The notes under the pieces: generated by a model | What the model saw: the letters and a program-made list of their open reading frames with translations, nothing else | Told to the model about the DNA's origin: nothing | Databases searched by the model: none | In this document: positions 15,717-26,691 of the stretch, one piece after another | How the letters are laid out: each line of letters opens with the position of its first letter | How positions within the stretch are numbered: the first letter of the stretch is position 1 | NCBI GenBank assembly: GCA_028023455.1 | Contig: JAQFVV010006312.1 | Span: 3,989,835-4,053,834, forward strand | DNA length: 64,000 nt | Origin: Epiperipatus broadwayi | Lineage: Eukaryota > Onychophora > Udeonychophora > Euonychophora > Peripatidae | Reading direction: 5' to 3' | Position numbers and translations under genes: made by a program

Positions 15717-17658
15717 TTGAAGAGAAAAAATTATGTGAATATCTCTGGAGTTGATTTGAATTTTAATCAGCGTTATATTTTAAATTTTGGATCTAAATAC
15801 GTCGGTGGAGGTTGGAAAGATTCTAGTATTGAATTAAATGCGGCGATTGAATATTCGTTTGGTGTTATAAATTGTGATTTAAATGATAGGAATAAAATAA
15901 TTAATGAAATAAAAAATAAAACATTTGATAAGCAAAATGATAATGTTTGGTTAAAACAAATTTATGAATTTAAAAATTTTTTAAAAAGTAATAAATTAAT
16001 TTGTTTGAAGGAGAAAAGGGTTTAGGATGTGCTAATGAAACAGGATGAATATAATATGAAAATTATGGATCAAATGAAGAAGCTTTGTTTTGAAAAAAGT
16101 GAATTAAATAATATTGATACATATAGAATGAAATTTATTAATGACCTTTTAATGACTGCTAAAAAGAAAAAAGTTATCGATGCAAAGACATATTACAGTT
16201 TATATCCGTCGTCTGCAGTGTTTCCAAGAATCTTTGCAAATATAAAATTGCATAAAAATTGTTATCCATTAAGAGTAATTGTTGATTTGGTGGTGTTTTT
16301 TATTATAATGCTTGTAGATATATTGAAAAAATAATGCAAGATGTGCTTGGATTTGGAGATTATACGATTTCATCATCATTTGATTTTATTAATAGGATTA
16401 AAAATATAAAAATTGATAATAATGATGTTATGTGTACACTTGACATATCTGAAATGTATGGTTCAATTAATCGTATTGAATCAATAGAGATTATTGAAAG
16501 AGCTTTTTTTTAAAATCTATAGATAATAATATTAGGAATTTTATTATTAAAATATTAAGATTTGTGAATGATAATATATATGTTAGGTTTAATGATTGCT
16601 TTTATAAAATGAATTTTGGTTGGCATAGGGTCTTCGGTGGTATCACAGCTTTGTAATTTTTTTATTTCTAATTATGAGGTTAAGATATTGTCTCAGATAA
16701 AATATAAAGGAATTAAAGTATATTGTAGATATGTTGATGATGTATTTATATGTGCACATAATGAAATAATAGTTAATTTGTTTAATGAGTTAAATATGAT
16801 TAATAATGTAAAATGGGTGTTAAATGAAGAGAAGGAAGATTCTATAAAGTTTTTAGATATATTTATTAAAAGAAATAATAATGTGTTTGATTATAATATG
16901 ATTTTAAAGCCTGTGGAAATTAGGGGTTATATTCCATATAATTCTAAAGTTCATATGAGTCATAAATTAGCTGGTTTGAAGTCATTTTTATTTAGAAATG
17001 ATTATTTGTGCAAATTTATTAGTGATAAAATTGAAAATATTAATGTATATATTACTGATATGTTGAATGTTGGTTATGAAGGAATATTATTTATAATACA
17101 ATTACAAAATATAATCAAAATAAGAGTAATAATAAGAAAATATTAAGTAAATTAAAAAGTGATAAATGGATTTCTATTCCTTTTATATCTAATCAACAAG
17201 CTAAATTAATTTATAAACTTTTTAGTGGTTTGTGTAGAATTTCTTTTTTCTCTTCAAATAATATAAATGATATGATAAATAACTCCAGAGCCAAGATTTC
17301 TAAGTTTGAATTAAGTTCTGTTATATATATGTTGGAATGTAGTTGTGGAATAAAATATATAGGGGAATCCAAATGTACATTACAAAAACGATATAATGAT
17401 CATAAGACATTATATAAACGTGTACAGAAAGAAAATATATCTTCAGTAAATATGAATACTCCATCAATTATATTTGATCATAATAAAACATGTAATTATG
17501 GTTTTAAATTTAATAATAGAGATATAAAAATTATTCAAATTGAAAGGTGTAGTGAAAAACGTAAAATTAAAGAGGCAATGATGATATCTAGGAATAGAGG
17601 TGGTTTGATGAATAAACAATCGGCTAATATAAAGACAACAGAATTGTGGGAAATTTGA
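15717..17658 (+). pseudogene. PLE-A reverse transcriptase + GIY-YIG endonuclease, frameshifted
   Basis: The pieces, in order, are: an N-terminal block with LNFGSKYVGGG (15,717-16,025), typical of PLE sequence just upstream of the RT; a segment ending KLHKNCYPLR (16,029-16,285); RT motif A TLDISEMYGSIN (frame beginning 16,286); a motif-B-like GIGSSVVSQLCNFF (16,620s); catalytic YVDD (16,730-16,741); then a C-terminal GIY-YIG domain with IYMLECSCGIKYIGESKC and the downstream QKRYNDH motif (17,230-17,658). At least four frame changes occur (near 16,025, 16,286, 16,511, 16,615 and 17,080). The one near 16,511 is at an 8-T run, so part of the damage could be sequencing error. No intact protein is predicted as written. 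Confidence 0.85.
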
Positions 17659-17704
17659 ATAGATTGAATGATGGGTAATGCAAGTTTTTATTTTTTGTAC
17701 GTTT

Positions 17705-17851
17705 GTATTAACAGTTGAAAAAGATTGTCAGTGAAACAATTGAAAGTACTTCTGGTAAAGAATATATTATTTAATTTTGAATACTGTGTTAAATATATTT
17801 GTTTGAATTATTATTATATAATTTAAAAATACAGACATTTAATGGTTGTAG

Positions 17852-17852
<1 letters not shown>
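17705..17852 (+). mobile_element. Family-C-like PLE tail fused to PLE-A
   Basis: GTTGAAAAAGATTGTCAGTG, CAATTGAAAGTACTTCTGG and the terminal AAATACAGACAT (17,827-17,838) resemble the untranslated tail of family C at 13.46-13.56 kb and 37.5-37.66 kb. In the other two PLE-A ends in the window (15,270 and 39,505), GTACGTTT is followed directly by TA repeats. This stretch is therefore probably a foreign tail joined to A, or A inserted into an older C tail. Confidence 0.55.

Positions 17853-17926
<74 letters not shown>
17853..17926. repeat. (TA)n microsatellite at a PLE 3' end
   Basis: About 74 bp of TA immediately follow the AAATACAGACAT-type PLE terminus. Confidence 0.9.
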
Positions 17927-17927
<1 letters not shown>

Positions 17928-20900
17928 CATGCTTCTAATTTGCAGATTGAGACAAGTTCAAACCCATAGATTTCTTCTCATGTCCTGCCTGACCTATTCA
18001 TAGCTGAGCTTCTCAGAACCAAACTTTCATATAAAAGGGCCTCTCATGTTGGTTATTCCAGTAAAGCCTGGCCCACATTATGTCCATTCACTCTTCTCTA
18101 AGCACTGCCCTAGGAAAGGAGGATTAGACTTCATTCTCATCCAGAAACATGACTGTTTCCTCTTATTTCTTTGCTGATGTCAGTACCTCAAACGTTTTTG
18201 TATTATTTTTTTTTGCTTCATGACCCAGTTTTAATGCTCTAATATTAAAATTGCACTCTGCTCAAATTATATACATAAATACCAACTACTTCTAGTTTTA
18301 TTAATTACATTTATTTTAGTCTTATACAATCCCACGTCGTCGTAATTTTGTGTTTCTGTATTTAAGAGTATCTGCCTTGGGAGAAATAAAGCGTTCTTTT
18401 TACTATTGTTAATTTAAAAAATTTTCAATAAATATTTTGTCCTATAACTAAGTGTAATTTTCAAATGTGTTTTACTTATTTTCATGACCGTAGTGGTGTG
18501 AAAACAGTTTATATTATATCTGTAATTAATCTTAGAATGCTCCCTGAAATCATATGTTAGTCACCATGTTTCAGAACTGCAAATCAAAGTGTTAATAGCA
18601 ATTTTATGTAAATTCTTTCTAATAATTGATTGGCATATTAATATTGGACACACCAAAGATGTGTGTTTATTTATAGTATATGTCATTTAATTAATAAAAG
18701 AGCATATGAGAAATAATAGCATGAATGACAATATGTAATTATCTACGCTTAGTAGACTGCTCATTCATGCACATCTTAATGTAAATAATTCGTCATTATA
18801 TTAAACTATAATTTTTTTGTTGCTTTGTTCCTTTTTCTCCACTTCCAAATGTACAGCCATGCATATACATATTTTAATTAAATCATAGTTAATAGATGTC
18901 TCATTGTCTTCTCTGCTCTGCTAGTGAGCTGGATTTAAAATAAATTCTCGTGTGCCATCATTGTTATATTATCCATTAGATGTTTGATCTGGGGCTTAGA
19001 GAATGGGTTTGAATCCAGATTAGTCCCTGACCTAAATGTCGTACTTAACGGGGTTTGAAGTACATTTTGTGAGTTCCAGCTCATATTAATGGATAAACAT
19101 ATTTTGACCAATACAGTATGTACATTTGCATTTTCCAGTTTTTATTTAGTTGTTAAAGATGAATAGAAATAAACTTTACTTTCTAACTAGCTGACCAAAA
19201 AGAGTAATATTTTGTTCACATTTGTGTATATTTGGAATTTTGTTTTTATTAAAACAGTTGTTTTATATAAGAACTGGTAAATGTAAAGGGAAAATGGACT
19301 CATTTTATGATTATAAAATCTAATTGTGGAAAAAGGACATTGCAGTCATATAAATTATATTTACGTAAGCTGGTATAAACTTGTGTCACTAAAATATCCT
19401 GACTTTAAAATTTTATCTATTAACAAACAGATAGTATAAAAAACGTTTGATAGCATTTGAGTCATAATTTATTTATAAATTAAGTTAATAGTTTATTTCA
19501 AAGTATAAGTGAATTATTTGTTTGACTTTAAAAATATATCTTCATAATATCTGCTTACATAATACAGCTTAAACTAATAACAAATAGATGATTTCAGAGT
19601 TCTATGTTTTCTTCACTATCAATATCATATTTTGATTATCTGTCAATTTGTTGTGATAGAATTTTATTTGTAGTTATATGTTGCAATATTTATAACACAC
19701 AAGTAGATGTAAAACATGATATATTATTCTCCTCTTTTCTTCAAGTGTTGCTATAATGACTAATTCCAGCTAGAGTGGATATTGAACCAGTGATCTTTAG
19801 ATTCATGAATATTAAATTTAATGTAATACTGTCATAAATTAGACTATTGTGCAAAGGGTAACAATTGGTAAAAAAATTATATTTTTATCTTAAAAGAACC
19901 TTCTAATTTTTTTTATTTTTTTCTATTACAGTTGAGATAGTAATGATTTTTCAAGATTATAGATTATCCCACTTGTTTATCAAATAGAGGATTTACCATT
20001 ATCACAAAAAAACAACTTTTTTTTTATTTTTTGCCAATATTCTTGTGTTTTCTTAGTAGAACTTATATTATATTGTTTATGTATAGTCTGCTTTTTAAAC
20101 ACTTGTATATTTTCTTATTATTGTTTTATGCTGTTATATTACTATCATTTGTATATCAATCATAAAATAATCAATACGATTAACTGACTAACTTGCCTAT
20201 TTTATTTAAATATAAAATCATCTATTTAAGACGAACTTCAAAGAACTGTAAAGCAGATATTTGCCATTGTTTATGTTTCTATATTCTAGCATTATCTATT
20301 GCAAAATTAAATATCCAGTGATTACTAAATCATAGTAAAATTTAATTTTCATTTCCAGACCTATTGTATATTTAATATTTCTATTCTAAATGTAGGAACT
20401 TTTTCTTGGCTAAAAAAAAATAATATCAACACAACATCCTTGATTTTTTTATATTATAATAGAATTATATAAAACAATAGCAACTGTTTAATAAAATTTT
20501 AAGAAATCAGTGATTACAACATTATGAAGCAATTTAAACTTTACTCCCTCCATGGTTTCTTGTTTTATTTGTGTGTAATGTGGTAATCAAAAATATTACT
20601 AACATGAAATAAAAAAGATAAATGGTTTTGTATTTGACACTGTAATAAGCTGAAAGAATTAAAAGAAGTTTTATTGGTAATCTTTATTAGAAAAGAAAGT
20701 GCCTATATTTGAATAGATATGAGGTTATAATATATAAATAATAGCAAAATCTCTATAACTATACATTCACTCAGCTTAATTTTAAAAAAAACTAGAATTT
20801 GGTTAAAACAAAAATCATCAATTGAAATGAGAATAAAGAATAAATTGTACTATCTTCAATAATCATTGAGAAATCTAGCTGACAATACTTAGCCCTAAAG

Positions 20901-21207
20901 TAAAAAAGTAGATCTGCTCTTATTTATATTACCGCAGTAAGCTGAAAATTTAAGGAGTGTTGTGTTGGCATTACTTTAAATTTTTTGTATTTATTTTATT
21001 TAATAAGTTGAGATATTAAATATATTTAATGACACATAAGTAAATAATTTTAGTCTTGTGCAAGTATTGTATGTTTTCAATAAATGTCCTCTTTTTTTTT
21101 TTAAAAAAAAAAAACTTTTTACATTTATTTTTTGGTGATTGTTAGGTGCAAATATGTTTTTTTAATGATACATTCTACAAAAATGCCTTTTCATTCTTTC
21201 TTGTTAA
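17927..21207. other. Mostly AT-rich DNA, no gene; GC-richer islet at 17.93-18.2 kb
   Basis: Between 17,940 and 18,200 the sequence is less AT-biased (for example CCTGCCTGACC, GCCTGGCCCAC, GCACTGCCCTAGG) and may be an old unclassified repeat. A B-box-like GGGTTTGAATCC near 19,009 has no matching A box at tRNA spacing. The rest shows nothing recognisable. Confidence 0.45.
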
Positions 21208-21296
21208 GCGTTGTTAGCCGAGAGGTCAACGCAGCCGCCTTGCAAGCAAGCAGTTGGTTGCAGACGGTTGTTGCGGGTTCGCCTCCCGGCCGATGC
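21208..21296 (+). other. tRNA-like SINE head or retro-tRNA (non-canonical)
   Basis: This 89-nt segment resembles a tRNA with a long variable arm. Its ends GCGTTGT and CCGATGC pair at six of seven positions with wobbles. TAGCCGAGAGGTCAACGC looks like a Ser/Leu-type D arm and pol III A box. GCGGGTTCGCCTCCCGG is a T arm and B box. CTTGCAA would be the anticodon loop, reading TGC (Ala), which does not fit a Ser/Leu-type body, and the anticodon stem pairs poorly. A poly-A tract follows at about 21,307. It stands out as strongly GC-rich against its surroundings. It is more likely a SINE promoter or retrocopy than a working tRNA. Confidence 0.6.
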
Positions 21297-23699
21297 TATG
21301 ACATATGGGAAAAAAAATCTTTAGTTTATGTTTTTGTCATATTTTTATTTATTCAATAATTTGGCTGATACCAGTATCAATATTTTCATTTCTAATTTAA
21401 AGTCTTTGATTATTATTTCTATAAAAACCAACTACGTATGCATACATTATGTACATCTTTTTTTTCTCTCTCTCTTTCTATTTTTTATCATATAACAACT
21501 TGTTTTAAAATTTGCACTGGAGTATTCCTATGTCTACTGAGTATTGCAGTGTTTAGTTTCACTATGATTTTATTTTCTTTTGGTTAGGAAGCGGCAAATA
21601 GATTTGTCAGATTATGTCAGTAAGATTTGATTTGGTATTGTTTCTAACATCTTTACCTAAATGCAGTTATTATGTAAGTCGGTTTATCTTTATATATTAA
21701 TTTATCAAATTTAAATATTGTTGTTTTAATTAATGGAACACCAATGATTTGATTTTTTAAAAATATTAGTTATCAAACTGATATCTTCCTCTTGATCAGA
21801 AACCTTTTATATTTTTTTTTACGAATCTATTCATTAATATATATATATATAAATTATGTACATATGTATTTTCTCTTTTGTACTATATTAGATCAAAATA
21901 AAATGGTAATATCTTATGCGTACTAATTATTGTATGAAACCTGTGTATATTTATTTATTTGCACTACAAGATCAAATAAACAAATAAATAAGAAATAGTA
22001 GGGTAAAGGGTGTGTCGAGGGTGTGTGTGTTTATTTCTATATTTATTTTTGGTTCCAAACAATAAAATTAATTAATTAAATAAATGCAAGTTGGTTTTCT
22101 TTTATAACAAGTTTTAAAAATTTGCAGATCAAATAAATTCTAGCTGCAATTAGTTATTAACTTTTAATTTAAGAAACTAGTTGTATAAAAACAATACATC
22201 TTAATTGTTTTAGGCTGTAATATAAAGTGAATCATTGTTATTATCATTATATGCATATATACATTTATATTTAGCTGAACATTGACTGCCTCAAGGTTTT
22301 TGTCGAGAAACGTCAATATCAATTGTATTGTTTTTCCTCTTTCACTTGAATGGCACACTTCATTCTCGGATCATCTCTGATGTGTCCAGGTGCCACTATT
22401 GCTCAACCTGGCCCCATGCCGCCAGCACAGTCGCTAAGCTTGGTCTTCCTCCCATGGAGATCGGATATGTAAATCTTTATTAGTCTACATCAAGACAAAG
22501 CTTAGGAAGCTCTCAAAAGCTTGCACTAAGCTTCGTCAATCAAATCTGCCTTAAGCTTCTTTAATTATCAAATTCATTGTATGATTTATCTCGCTAATCA
22601 ATAAACCCTTTTAATATATGATGCGCCCTTTGCTACCCTTACATAACATACGACCTGAATCTATTATGATTTTTCTGACCTTTAACCCTTTACTTTCTCT
22701 TAGGATGTATATAGGAAATGTATATTTACAAATATTAGTGTTATTAAATAAAGAAGTAGAAAAAGTTTTCATATATTTATAATGTTTGATATTGTTGTTA
22801 GTAACTATTATAAAAAGCAGGTGTTCAACGATTTTAATAACTTTATTTGAGATGTTAATTTATATTATATTCATATACATACATACACACACGTATGTGT
22901 ACGGAAATATATGGACGCACAAAACATATATACGAATTGTTATATAGTATGCAAGTATGCCAATTGTTTTAATTCATGGTATTTTGTTTATCGAGGTCTA
23001 AAAATAAGATGAACTCAAAGACTGAGCATTATTCTAATCAAATAAGATTATTCTTATTTATCAGAACATAAAATTTATCAAGATAAGCCGTCCGTTTTTA
23101 ACAACTTTCATATAACTTTTATGATAAAATATCATTATTTATAGTTCTTAGTCCTAGGTAACCATATTTACTCTTTCTCTTTAGATCAACAAGTATTTTT
23201 TCATTTTACATCTAATTGTTTTCTCTTTTTTCTTCCTACTTTTTATTATTCAATATATTTTGCTTTATTAATTTTATTTTTCCATTAAATTTTCTCTTTA
23301 GTGGATTATTTATTTAAACTCTTCTTCACATTACAAACTGATAGTAAGGCGTCTAAGAAAATTTGTTTAAATAATTCTAGATAACGTTTACAACTATTAT
23401 CCATAATATTTAATTTTAATTTTTTTTCTGTCTTTTTATACATATAAGTAAACAAGACTAATAGATTTCATATCATTAGATTTTGATCTTTCCGGCTGTT
23501 TAAAAATACTATTTAAAGCACAAAAAATTTACAAAATAGTGTGTTGCCAGAATAAAATATTTCCATGTATGCAATATGATAATGGGAATTTTATCTTTTC
23601 AAATAAATGCTTTTGGTTTACCATTTTTATATTGATTCTTATGACGTTGTACTTATGAAATAACTATTTTATCACCACTATCATTTTTAAACAATATTG
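21297..23699. other. AT-rich DNA; GC-richer islet at 22.26-22.52 kb
   Basis: No gene was recognised. An islet at about 22,300-22,520 (CCAGGTGCCACTATTGC, GGCCCCATGCCGCCAGC, and AAGCTTAGG/AAGCTTGG-type motifs) differs in composition from its flanks and may be a fragment of an unclassified repeat. A short CT stretch occurs near 21,465 and a (GTGT)n-like run near 22,020. Confidence 0.45.
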
Positions 23700-25330
23700 A
23701 TCTCTGCATGGTGGTGTTATTTTCAAGTTTAATTCAGTTTATCTTATCCACAGCCTATATTTTCCACATCACATCAAGAAACTTCCTTATTTCATCAAAC
23801 CATCATGTATGTTATTGTTTTTCTGGGCATTTTATTATCTCTTGGGTATAATTTGAAACACCAACCTTGCATTTATTATCTTTTCTTTTAGCAATATGTC
23901 CAGCTTAATTCCATTTTAGTCTCAATCCTTTTGATAATATCAATGATAAATCTTAGATCTCTCACTCATGTAGTTTGTTTTTAATCTTTTCATATAGTTC
24001 ATAACACACATTTGTCTATACTTTATTGAATGCTTTAAAATTTCTGTATTTCCTTTTTGTAAATGTCCAAGTCTCAGATCCATAAGTAAAAACTGATAAA
24101 ACACATCTCTTAACAAATTTTGTCTCAAACATGTAGACTTATAATCTATCATTCATTATATTTCCATTTGTATTAATGATTTCACCAAATATTTGTAGTT
24201 TTTAACTTTTTCTATAAATTTTTGATTATCAATCATTTTGTCTTCTGAGAAAATCAATTTAATATTAGTTTCTTTTAATATTTATTTTTGATTCAACTTT
24301 CTTACTTTTATCTGACAACTTTTGCAACATTTTCTGAAACTTTGAAACATTATTTATAAAAACAGTCACTCTATCTGCAAAATATATATGATTGGCATAA
24401 TCTCCTTTATTGTTACTTTCTTAGTCTTCAATCAACCAAATAGTTTTTGTAAAACAACTGTAAACAGTTTTGGAGATATTAAATTAGTTTGTCTTTATCC
24501 TACTAAATTTTAATTTTCTAGTATCATCATGTAATTTAATCAATGATTTTGTATTTTGATAAATATTCTTCAGAATATGACAATATTCTGTGTCTATATA
24601 TATTGATGAAATACAACTATCTTTTCATACTCTACAAATTCAAAACCTAATAATTATATATAGTCATCAGTTCTTTCTATAAATTCTCTACTTGGATATA
24701 AGCCAATTATGATAATAAACTCTTAAATCCAACTTGATGTTTTGGTTGTTAAAACCGATGTTTTCTGATGACAAATTGTAGTTATTTTAGTAGAGACTTA
24801 GTATAGAATAGAGAGAAGAATGTTAGGTTTGTAATTTCTAATATCTTTATCACCTTTCTTAAATATCAATATTATTTTCACATTATTCCAATTATCTAAT
24901 ACATTTCTATCATTTAGACATTTGGAATATAGATTTGGCAATGATATTTCTATTTTTTTTATCTTCTTTTTAAATACCAATAACAATTTCACATTCTCCT
25001 GAAGATTTTTCTTTCTTCATAGATTTAACTCATTGCACTTTTCATTTAAAATACAGGATAATGCAAAATATTTAAGAACACTAGAAAATAATTAGATTTC
25101 TTGTTCTTCATTACTAAGAATATTTTATAGAATATTTCCACATATTTTTGATGCCATCTTTCTTTTTGCTAATAATTCTATCTTTTTTTCTCTTATTTCT
25201 GAAACAATTTTCTTTCCAATGCCAATGTGATGTGTCATATTTTTGAGACTTTTGTTCTCTTCTATAGCTTTCCTTGTCAATTCACAATTATATTTCATTA
25301 TAACTCTGTTAAATATTTTTTCAGTATTTT
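23700..25330 (-). mobile_element. RTE-type LINE, 5'-truncated and degenerate
   Basis: On the minus strand, fragments in the expected order of an RTE/BovB-like reverse transcriptase can be read: NWNNVKIILIFKKGDKDIRN (about 24,900-24,840); a decayed catalytic region YANHIYFAD where YADD/FADD is expected (about 24,400-24,375); SKKVESKINIK; then the hallmark FTYGSETWTFTKR (about 24,100-24,050); and IIKRIET with YPRDNKMPR toward 23,800. Many stops and frame changes are present. The 5' endonuclease is not recognisable, so only the RT half and 3' end remain. Such elements copy by target-primed reverse transcription. Confidence 0.8.
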
Positions 25331-26665
25331 ACAAAGATCCCAATGTTTGCTTGTTTTTGTTTTTAGATTATTTTAATTTTTTTCTTATTCCTCCTACTTT
25401 ACAAGCTTTAATTTGAATTCATTTTAATATTTCTGTAGATTCATTAGAAATATCAATTGTTAATAATCTATTTTAAATAGTTTTGTTCTCATTTCCTAAG
25501 TTTGCTTAACATATATCCTAATAGACAATCACTTTATTTTTCCTATGTTTAATCTGTTAAATTTATTACAATTATGAAATACAGATTATTTAATAAAAAA
25601 TATGAGTTAATTGTGTTGTATCTTTCATTTAGTATATTTTTTGCAGAGCAAATTTATATTACACTTTTTTTTTATTTTGCTAATGCAATAAGTCACTGCA
25701 TCTTTTATTTATTTTAATGTAACCAAATTTAGAGACAATACTTACATATTTCCATCACCAATTCCATCATTAAGTCATCCATAACAATTTTAAATTGTTG
25801 TTTAGTTTGCTTAAAAGCATTTTGATCATTCATATAAAATGTTATTACTTTTTCAACACAATGAGAATTAGTTGAAAATTAAATCTGAATTATATGCATT
25901 AAGTACCTCTCATTATTTTGAATAACTAATTTTGCCACTATGTCTGACATACTATCAATCACCACAAATTGTTCTTAGACTTTCTATTTATAATGAATTC
26001 CACCTTTCTTGTGGTTCTAGTATTTGTATCTTTGTAGTAAAGTTTATGTCCACTTTTTAAATCAATTATCTGTTTTACTTTTCTAGTAACTCTATAAAGT
26101 ACAACAATATATCAGTTAATATTAAACAGTTTTTATTTAAATTCATGCAAATTGTTGTCACTTGAAAGTTTTTTGCACTTATAGGTCCTTAAATAAATGG
26201 TTATTACTGAATGGCATCCTGATCCACATTAAAAAGACATATCATATTCTGCCTATGACTACCAATCCCTGCATTTATTAGTAACTTTATAATCTATTAC
26301 AATGAGACAGTAATATAATTTTTATGTTATGGTTATAAATATCTATAAAAAATTATTTATCCATCCTCATCTTGTCCTCAAACAAAAACCTGAACTAATA
26401 TTTCAATTAAGAAGTATCAGACAAATTTGAAGAAAGATCATGGTTCTCTTTGATCTTACATTCAAAAGTTGAAATTAGTATATACTGCTTTCTGGATTGT
26501 GCATATTAGTAAACAGCCCATTATTGTTTATTTATTGTATGGATAATCACACAATCATAACAGCTATAATGACAAGAATGTATGAAATAGACATTATAAA
26601 ATTGTCCTGCTTAGTTTTTTAAAGCCTCAAAGCGAAATTAAGATGTTGTCCTTCAGTGAATAAAC
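25331..26665. other. AT-rich DNA upstream of the LINE, no gene seen
   Basis: This could contain decayed 5' LINE sequence, but no apurinic endonuclease motif was recognised on the minus strand. It ends at a (TA)n tract at 26,666-26,691. Confidence 0.4.
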
Positions 26666-26691
26666 ATATATATATATATATATATATATAT
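26666..26691. repeat. (TA)n microsatellite
   Basis: About 26 bp of TA at the left edge of the compositionally different tract that follows. Confidence 0.9.

Larger units (their letters stand above)
15270..17704 (+). mobile_element. Penelope-like retroelement PLE-A with inverted arms
   Basis: The element is bounded by two inverted arms, 15,270-15,731 and 17,243-17,704, each about 462 bp. They appear identical, and the 128-residue endonuclease C-terminus translates identically from both. The body between them carries the reverse transcriptase. PLEs move by target-primed reverse transcription and commonly show terminal copies called pseudo-LTRs. Here the left one is inverted. The left end meets a short TA tract directly. 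The right end is followed by a family-C-like tail (17,705-17,852) and then (TA)n. The identical arms suggest a recent event. Confidence 0.85.

Noticed and set aside
18990-19040. B-box-like GGGTTTGAATCC as a third SINE
   Set aside because: No A-box-like motif at tRNA spacing upstream; could be chance.
21208-21296. Functional tRNA-Ala gene
   Set aside because: The long-arm body with an Ala anticodon, the poor anticodon stem and the trailing A tract fit a SINE or retro-tRNA better.
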